Origin: Zhengella mangrovi
Lineage (GTDB): Bacteria; Pseudomonadota; Alphaproteobacteria; Rhizobiales; Rhizobiaceae
Reading direction: 5' to 3'
Length of the DNA: 64,000 nucleotides
Assembly (NCBI RefSeq): GCF_002727065.1
Contig: NZ_PDVP01000002.1
Location: 62,001 to 126,000, forward strand
This document shows positions 57,860 through 64,000 of this stretch, piece after piece; the first letter of the stretch is position 1; every line of letters begins with the position of its first letter. The position numbers and the translations under genes are program-made. A model generated the notes under the pieces. That model saw only the letters and a program-made list of their open reading frames with translations, did not search any database and was not told where the DNA came from.

Positions 57860-58336
57860 TCAGGCCGCCTGAACGCGGATCAGCGCCTGGCCGTGTTCGA
57901 CGAGCTGGCCATCCTGGGCGACGATCTCGGTGACCGTGCCGGCAACGCCGGCGGTGACCGAGTTCATCAGCTTCATGACCTCGATGATGCCGATCACCGT
58001 ATCGGCGGTGACCCGGTCGCCGACCCTGATGAACGGATCGGCGCCCGGCTTCGGCGCACGGTAGAAGGTGCCAAGCAGCGGCGCGGGGATTTCCGATCCG
58101 CCACCGGATGCCGTCACGGGGGCGGCAACCGCCTCCGGCGCCTTGCGGGCCGGCGCGACCGCCGGCGCACCGGCGGCAAGGGCATCGGCCGGTTCCGCAG
58201 GAGCGCCATGGGCCGGTACCGCGCCACGACGGATTTCCAGCTTGAGGTCGCCCATCTCGAGCTTCAGCTCGTTGAAGTTCGACCCATCGATCAGGCGCAG
58301 AATGTCGTCGATGTCCTTTTGCGAAAGTTCGGCCAT
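57860..58336 (-). CDS. accB: Biotin carboxyl carrier protein
   Basis: 158 residues: AccB-type N-terminal helix (LSQKDIDDILRLIDGSNF), a long Ala/Pro-rich linker (residues 40-80) and the C-terminal biotinyl domain with K122 in EVMKLMN (canonical EAMKMMN). First gene of a six-gene minus-strand operon reaching 51410. A TTTCAC-N3-GTGAAA palindrome lies 140 bases upstream of the start. Confidence 0.92.
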   Translation of the reverse strand: MAELSQKDIDDILRLIDGSNFNELKLEMGDLKLEIRRGAVPAHGAPAEPADALAAGAPAVAPARKAPEAVAAPVTASGGGSEIPAPLLGTFYRAPKPGADPFIRVGDRVTADTVIGIIEVMKLMNSVTAGVAGTVTEIVAQDGQLVEHGQALIRVQAA

Positions 58337-58644
58337 CGCCGGGCTCCTCCTCTGTGCCGGGTGGCGCGGTCAGGCCGCGCCCAATACCCTTCGGCCATCC
58401 GTCGAACGCGGTGGCGCCTCCGAACAACAGGCTAGGTTAGCGCTCATGGGGCGTTCAATTCTTGACGGGTAAAAATTTCACAGGGTGAAACATCTGCGTG
58501 CTGCTTCGCTGGCGACCCTTGTCTCTCCAAACAGGGACGGGATCCGGGATTCACGGCCAGGGCACCGCAGTAGTCGGCACCAATCCGGACCGCCCTGCCT
58601 CACCAATGGAAGCAGGTCGAAAGCGCTGGACGGTCTGGTTTTCT
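58337..58644. other. Intergenic region between accB and tRNA-Lys
   Basis: 308 bases. Holds the fourth IclR-type palindrome (58476-58490). The rest shows no gene; a short open frame that runs into the tRNA gene is not credible. Confidence 0.6.
58476..58490. promoter_or_regulatory. Putative IclR operator, site 4
   Basis: TTTCACAGGGTGAAA, perfect TTTCAC/GTGAAA arms around AGG. Located 140 bases upstream of accB, the head of the biotin carboxylase operon, and preceded by an AT-rich patch. Confidence 0.7.
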
Positions 58645-58720
58645 TGGTGAGCGCGCAGGGGTTCGAACCCTGGACCTACTGATTAAAAGTCAGTTGCTCT
58701 ACCAGCTGAGCTACGCGCTC
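58645..58720 (-). tRNA. tRNA-Lys (anticodon TTT)
   Basis: 76 bases including an encoded CCA end. Acceptor stem GAGCGCG/CGCGCTC, D-arm AGCTCAGCTGGTAGAGC, anticodon stem ACTGA/TCAGT with loop CTTTTAA (anticodon at 58685-58687), T-arm with GGTTCGAACC. Cloverleaf complete. Decodes AAA/AAG. Confidence 0.97.
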
Positions 58721-58758
58721 CCCACGGCTGGCCGAACCGGCCCCCGGAAAGTGGCCGG

Positions 58759-58787
58759 ACCATATTGAGAGGCCGCCGGGGGGTCAA
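58759..58787 (-). promoter_or_regulatory. Promoter of tRNA-Lys
   Basis: On the minus strand TTGACC (58787-58782) and TATGGT (58764-58759) are 17 bases apart, about 39 bases upstream of the mature tRNA 5' end. Good sigma-70-type match in GC-rich surroundings. Confidence 0.65.
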
Positions 58788-58880
58788 TACAAAAAACCCG
58801 CAATAACCGACAAAATCCAAGGCATGCGGGGCTTTGACCCACGCCCGGCCCCGGCCATCGAGGCCACCGATCCCGCGCCG

Positions 58881-59804
58881 TCACTTCGCGTAGGCGGCAA
58901 TCAGCTGGCGTACACGGGTATCCCGCTCGCGGCCGCTGTCGCCGCCCATGACGACGACGATGAAACGCTTGCCGCGACGGGTGACCGAGGTGACGATGTT
59001 GAAGCCCGAGGCGCGGATGTAGCCGGTCTTGATGCCGTCGACGCCGGGATCACCCAGGAGCCGGTTGTGGCCACGGATCGTCCGGCCGTTGTAGCTGAAC
59101 TGCGTCATGTCGAAGTAGCCGAAGTATTGCGGAAACCGCTTGCGCAGCAGGATGCCGAGGCGGGCCATGTCGCGGGCCGTGGTGACCTGCGCGTTGTCGG
59201 GCAGGCCGGAGGCATTGCGAAACCGCGTCCGGCTCATGCCGAGCGCCTGGGCCTTCGCCGTCATGACGGTCGCGAAGGCGCTTTCCGAGCCGGCCAGCGC
59301 TTCGCCCACGGCCGCGGCGACGTCATTGGCCGACTTGATGGCCAGGGCGCGGATGGCGGTATCGACCGGCAGGTCGTCGCCCGCCTTCAGCCCGAGCTTC
59401 GAGGGCGGCTGGCGGGCGGCATGGGCGGAAACCGGAATCGTTCCGTCCCGCGAAACCCTGCCGCTCTCGATCGCCTCGAACAGGAGGTAAAGCGTCATCA
59501 TCTTGGTGAGCGACGCCGGGAAACGCGGCGTGTCCGCGGCCTCGGCAAAGACCTCGTTGCCGGTATCGGCGTTGACGACCAGGGCTGAATACTTGCCTGA
59601 AAGCGGCGCGAACTCGACGACATCGACGCCCTGGCAGGCCGACAGGACCACCATGGCCAGCAATGTCAGCAGTGCGGGCAGGCGCCGGGCGAACTTGAAT
59701 GATGCTTGCAAGGGTATCCCCACCGGTCCCCGTTGGAATTGCACCGCCCCTGCCCCGGAAACGGCCGTTGCCGGAGTCATATCCTGCCGGCGGGCGGCCT
59801 TCAA
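58881..59804 (-). CDS. D-alanyl-D-alanine carboxypeptidase (penicillin-binding protein 5/6 type), probable lipoprotein
   Basis: Trims the terminal D-Ala of peptidoglycan in the periplasm. Active-site motifs: SxxK in FPASLTKMM, SxN in IKSANDVAA and KTG in GIKTGYI. The frame has 307 codons, but a lipoprotein signal LPALLTLLAMVVLSAC with lipobox cysteine at residue 57 suggests a later start, for example TTG at 59711 or GTG at 59744. The C-terminal PBP5 beta domain is absent, giving a short DacC-like form. The start given is the longest possible one. Confidence 0.88.
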   Translation of the reverse strand: MKAARRQDMTPATAVSGAGAVQFQRGPVGIPLQASFKFARRLPALLTLLAMVVLSACQGVDVVEFAPLSGKYSALVVNADTGNEVFAEAADTPRFPASLTKMMTLYLLFEAIESGRVSRDGTIPVSAHAARQPPSKLGLKAGDDLPVDTAIRALAIKSANDVAAAVGEALAGSESAFATVMTAKAQALGMSRTRFRNASGLPDNAQVTTARDMARLGILLRKRFPQYFGYFDMTQFSYNGRTIRGHNRLLGDPGVDGIKTGYIRASGFNIVTSVTRRGKRFIVVVMGGDSGRERDTRVRQLIAAYAK

Positions 59805-59809
59805 GACGG

Positions 59810-61774
59810 CTACCAGCCGCCTCCTCCCCCGCCGCCGCCACCGCCGCCGGAAAACCCGCCGCTACCGCCGGAAAATCCCGACGAGGAGGATTTCGGCGCC
59901 GGGATGGACGCCGCCAGGCTCGATTCGAGCCCCGCGGTGACATGGCCGATCGACCTGCCGAAATCATCGGCGTTGAACGAATGGCCGGAATACCAGCGCG
60001 GCCCGTAGTAGCCCACGGCGGCAGCCGTTCCCGCCGCGGCGGCCGTCACCAGCCAGGTCTGGAAAGCCTGCGTCCACGGTTTTTCGAGCCGCAGGGCCAC
60101 GGCATAGGGCAAGAGGGTCTCGTAGTGCTCGGGCGACATGGCCGGCGCGCCCTTGAGGTTCATGCGGTCCGATTCGGCAAGCCGGATATAGGTCTTCAGT
60201 CCCTCGATGCCGTCCATCATGCGGCGCCCGAGCGGTGTCGGCGCGCCCATCAGCACGTAGAAGAGCCCGTTGAGGACCGCCAGCGCCAGCAGGCCGCCCG
60301 CCAGCAAGGGCAACCGGTCCTCGACGATGGAGGAGACCAGGCCACCGCCAAAGGAGAACAGCATCACCAGGACGAGACCGGAGGTCCAGACGGCCTTGAT
60401 CTTGCCTGCCAGGCCGGAACTGAAATCGCGCGCCACGTTGGCAATGACAACCGTGGCGATGACCGAGGCAATGCCGAGGAACGCCACGAGCGCGATTTCC
60501 TCCTCGGCGAGATTGCCGAGCAAAATGGTGACGCCAAGCACGACGACCGACAGCGCGATGCCACCGACGACCCAACCGAGGTTGCGGATGTAGAAGGCGT
60601 TGCGGTGCTCGCGCTCCATGGCGGCGGAAAACGAACTCTGCATGGTCTTGACCCGCGGACCGTCGGCCTTCGCCAGCCTGAGACGGCCACCGCCGCCGCG
60701 CACGCTCTTCAGCAGTGCCGCCTCGCCCACCGGGAGGGAAAGCGGCGGCGGTTTGCCATCCTCCAGCACGATGGTCGTCTTGTCGCCGACATCCTCGAGG
60801 CGGACGTGCCCCTTGACGGCGAGGTTGAGGATGCCGGCGGCGATGGCGCCCCATCCACCCCCGGCCAGCCCCTTGCGGTCGATGTAGCTGGTCAGCGCCG
60901 GCGAAATGCCTTCCGGCGCATCCCAGCGCGGCACGATGACGCCGGCGGGAAGGTCGCGGCCGACGCGCCACCAGCCGAAAAGGTAATAGGCCAGCACCAG
61001 CATCAGCCCGCTGCCGAGCACCACGAGATCCCGGTTCTCGCGCACCCAGTAGCCCAGTTCGTCAACCTGGGTCGGTTGCGGCACCAGCTCCTTGGCGAAC
61101 CCGACCCCGACCGTCATGCCTTCGCGCGGACGCAGGGGCCGCGTGGACCGGAACTCGACCGTATTCCGGTCGGCGGACACCTGGGCCAGGGCATTGTTCG
61201 CGGTCGAGCCATAAGCGCCGGTGTAGGATACGGTATCGTCGATCTTCCCGCCCGGCGGCAGGGTGACGGTGGCCCGCACGTCCTGGATGTCGAAGTCCCA
61301 GCCGTTGCCGGTGACGTTCCAGAGCAGTTCGTCGTGGTCGTCGAAGAAGCGGATCTGGCGGTCCGTGGTATAGGCGATCTCGTATTCATAGAAGCCGGGA
61401 TCGAGGAAGACATTGGCATCGCCGATGTAGACGCGCGCGATCTTGCGGTTGCGCTCGATATGATAGGGCTCCGGCCGGCCGCCACGCTTGACCGAGGTGA
61501 CGGTGAAACCGACCTGGTGCAGGCGGCCATCGGGCCCCTCGAACTGCAAGGGAAAATCACGGTAGATGCCGCGGCGGATCTGCCGCCCCTCGGCGTGGAC
61601 GCGGATATCTTCGCGCACGGCGAGTGTTCCATCCTGGCCGATCGTCACGGCCGAGCGGAACTGGGAGATGAATTCCTCGGCACTGGCCGGCGCGGCATTG
61701 GCCCATGCGGCGGCCAGGAGGAGGAGAAGCGCGACGGACCGCACGGCGCCAGCCATCGGAGATGCCCCTCTCAT
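59810..61774 (-). CDS. DUF2207 membrane protein with glycine-rich tail
   Basis: 654 residues. N-terminal signal or helix (SVALLLLLAAAWANAAPASA), an extracytoplasmic DUF2207 domain (about 35-250, with IRRGIYRDFPLQFEGPDGR), a membrane helix (LVVLGSGLMLVLAYYLFGWW), further helices near residues 405-500 and a C-terminal tail of Ser then Gly repeats ending in a run of 11 glycines and W. Such tails are common in this family. Coupled to lemA by ATGA overlap, the usual pairing for these genes. Function unknown. Confidence 0.88.
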   Translation of the reverse strand: MRGASPMAGAVRSVALLLLLAAAWANAAPASAEEFISQFRSAVTIGQDGTLAVREDIRVHAEGRQIRRGIYRDFPLQFEGPDGRLHQVGFTVTSVKRGGRPEPYHIERNRKIARVYIGDANVFLDPGFYEYEIAYTTDRQIRFFDDHDELLWNVTGNGWDFDIQDVRATVTLPPGGKIDDTVSYTGAYGSTANNALAQVSADRNTVEFRSTRPLRPREGMTVGVGFAKELVPQPTQVDELGYWVRENRDLVVLGSGLMLVLAYYLFGWWRVGRDLPAGVIVPRWDAPEGISPALTSYIDRKGLAGGGWGAIAAGILNLAVKGHVRLEDVGDKTTIVLEDGKPPPLSLPVGEAALLKSVRGGGGRLRLAKADGPRVKTMQSSFSAAMEREHRNAFYIRNLGWVVGGIALSVVVLGVTILLGNLAEEEIALVAFLGIASVIATVVIANVARDFSSGLAGKIKAVWTSGLVLVMLFSFGGGLVSSIVEDRLPLLAGGLLALAVLNGLFYVLMGAPTPLGRRMMDGIEGLKTYIRLAESDRMNLKGAPAMSPEHYETLLPYAVALRLEKPWTQAFQTWLVTAAAAGTAAAVGYYGPRWYSGHSFNADDFGRSIGHVTAGLESSLAASIPAPKSSSSGFSGGSGGFSGGGGGGGGGGGW

Positions 61775-62331
61775 TTGTCGAAGCTGACCTCCGGCACGGC
61801 GCGATCGGACGCGTTCTCGATCTCGAAATAATCAGCCATGCCGAACTTGAACGTGCTGGCGACGAGGTTGGAGGGAAAGCTTTCCACGCGGACGTTCAGG
61901 TCGCGGGCCGCGCCGTTGTAGTAACGGCGCGCCATCTGCAACTCGCCCTCGATCTTGTCGAGCGTGCCCTGGAGATCGCGGAAATTCTCGTTCGCCTTGA
62001 GGTCGGGATAGGCCTCGGCCACGGCCATCAGGCGACCGAGGGCCTGCGACAGCATGCCTTCGGCGGCCGCCCTTCCCGCGACGTCATCGGCCGGGACCGA
62101 CTGCGCCCTGGTGCGCATCTCGGTCACGCGCTGCAGCGTTTCCTGCTCATGCGCGGCGTAGCCCTTCACCGTGTTGACGATGTTGGGGATCAGGTCGGCG
62201 CGGCGCTTGAGCTGCACGTCAATGCCGGACCAAGCCTCGCGCACCATCTGGCGCGCCTTGACGAGGCCGTTGTAGGTCATGACCGCATAGAGCGCGAGCA
62301 CGACGAGAATGCCAATGCCGATCAGGTCCAT
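61771..62331 (-). CDS. lemA: LemA family protein
   Basis: 186 residues: one N-terminal membrane helix (IGIGILVVLALYAVMTYNGLV) and the LemA helical domain with VREAWSGIDVQLKRRADLIPNIV and YNGAARDLNVRVESFPSNLVA. Probably membrane-anchored with the helical domain outside the cytoplasm. Forms a two-gene unit with the DUF2207 gene. Cellular role of the family is not settled. Confidence 0.93.
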   Translation of the reverse strand: MDLIGIGILVVLALYAVMTYNGLVKARQMVREAWSGIDVQLKRRADLIPNIVNTVKGYAAHEQETLQRVTEMRTRAQSVPADDVAGRAAAEGMLSQALGRLMAVAEAYPDLKANENFRDLQGTLDKIEGELQMARRYYNGAARDLNVRVESFPSNLVASTFKFGMADYFEIENASDRAVPEVSFDK

Positions 62332-62398
62332 ACCGATTCCCCCTGTTCAAACCGGGCGAATGGTAACACCGCTTCGTGACAGTGTCGCGTGACGGCTG

Positions 62399-64000
<1,602 letters not shown>

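Noticed and set aside
55022-58336. Reading the biotin genes as housekeeping acetyl-CoA carboxylase or pyruvate carboxylase
   Set aside because: The carboxyltransferase is OadA-type, not AccA/AccD, and is separate from the carboxylase and carrier; the operon continues into ligase, phosphatase and SDR genes.
58485-58682. Small open frame upstream of and into the tRNA gene
   Set aside because: It overlaps the tRNA-Lys gene on the opposite strand; its C-terminal residues are only the translated tRNA complement.
59810-59880. Tandem-repeat-like GC tract
   Set aside because: It encodes the Ser/Gly tail of the DUF2207 protein; coding low complexity, not an array or CRISPR.

Overview
The window reads as chromosomal DNA of a GC-rich alphaproteobacterium, probably a Hyphomicrobiales (rhizobial-type) organism. 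This is inferred from the many ABC importers, a carnitine dehydrogenase fused to a thioesterase, tight ATGA-coupled catabolic operons, and a dispersed palindromic repeat of the sort seen in rhizobia. No IS element, prophage, integron or CRISPR array was seen. About 57 protein genes and one tRNA gene cover nearly the whole window, so it is a catabolic region that ends in housekeeping genes.

Layout. (1) 1-2981: end of a branched-chain-type ABC importer operon (livH partial, livM, livG, livF). (2) 2990-10700: N-heterocycle (probably nicotinate) locus. A marR-pncA unit on the minus strand diverges from a five-gene operon encoding a molybdenum hydroxylase (FAD subunit plus a fused FeS/Mo subunit), a 6-hydroxynicotinate-reductase-type enzyme, a UPF0280/ApbE-like protein and a DUF1185 protein. 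(3) 10863-15800: ferredoxin-NADP reductase with a clear terminator, then an acyl-CoA dehydrogenase / amidohydrolase / enoyl-CoA hydratase operon with a divergent MarR gene. (4) 15807-21407: complete peptide-type ABC importer. (5) 21629-25846: membrane protein, PLD-family cardiolipin synthase, orphan Tat-exported solute-binding protein with a LacI-type palindrome upstream and a strong terminator downstream. (6) 25864-29245: carnitine catabolism (cdhA-thioesterase fusion, cdhC, divergent cdhR). (7) 29569-31706: unknown secreted protein and an SDR.

(8) 31725-58490 is the most interesting part. It is a catabolic island of about 27 kb apparently tied together by one IclR-type regulator. Four copies of a TTTCAC-N3-GTGAAA palindrome lie in front of (a) the divergent pair GMC oxidoreductase-liv importer / aldehyde dehydrogenase-ThDP enzyme, (b) the iclR gene itself, (c) an operon of P450, two-part PEP-synthase-like phosphotransferase, two HD phosphohydrolases, aldehyde dehydrogenase, SDR and [2Fe-2S] ferredoxin, and (d) an operon of biotin carboxyl carrier, biotin carboxylase, OadA-type carboxyltransferase, HAD phosphatase, acetoacetyl-CoA-synthetase-like ligase and SDR. 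The gene content of (c) resembles the phosphorylate / P450-oxidise / dephosphorylate logic known for 4-cresol in Corynebacterium (CreHI, CreJ, CreD). Operon (d) looks like a ketone carboxylation and CoA-activation module. Together they suggest, as inference, a pathway for an alkylphenol or similar hydroxylated compound that passes through a phosphate ester and then a ketone.

(9) 58645-64000: tRNA-Lys with its own promoter, a DacC-like carboxypeptidase, the lemA-DUF2207 pair and pyrG (cut by the window edge).
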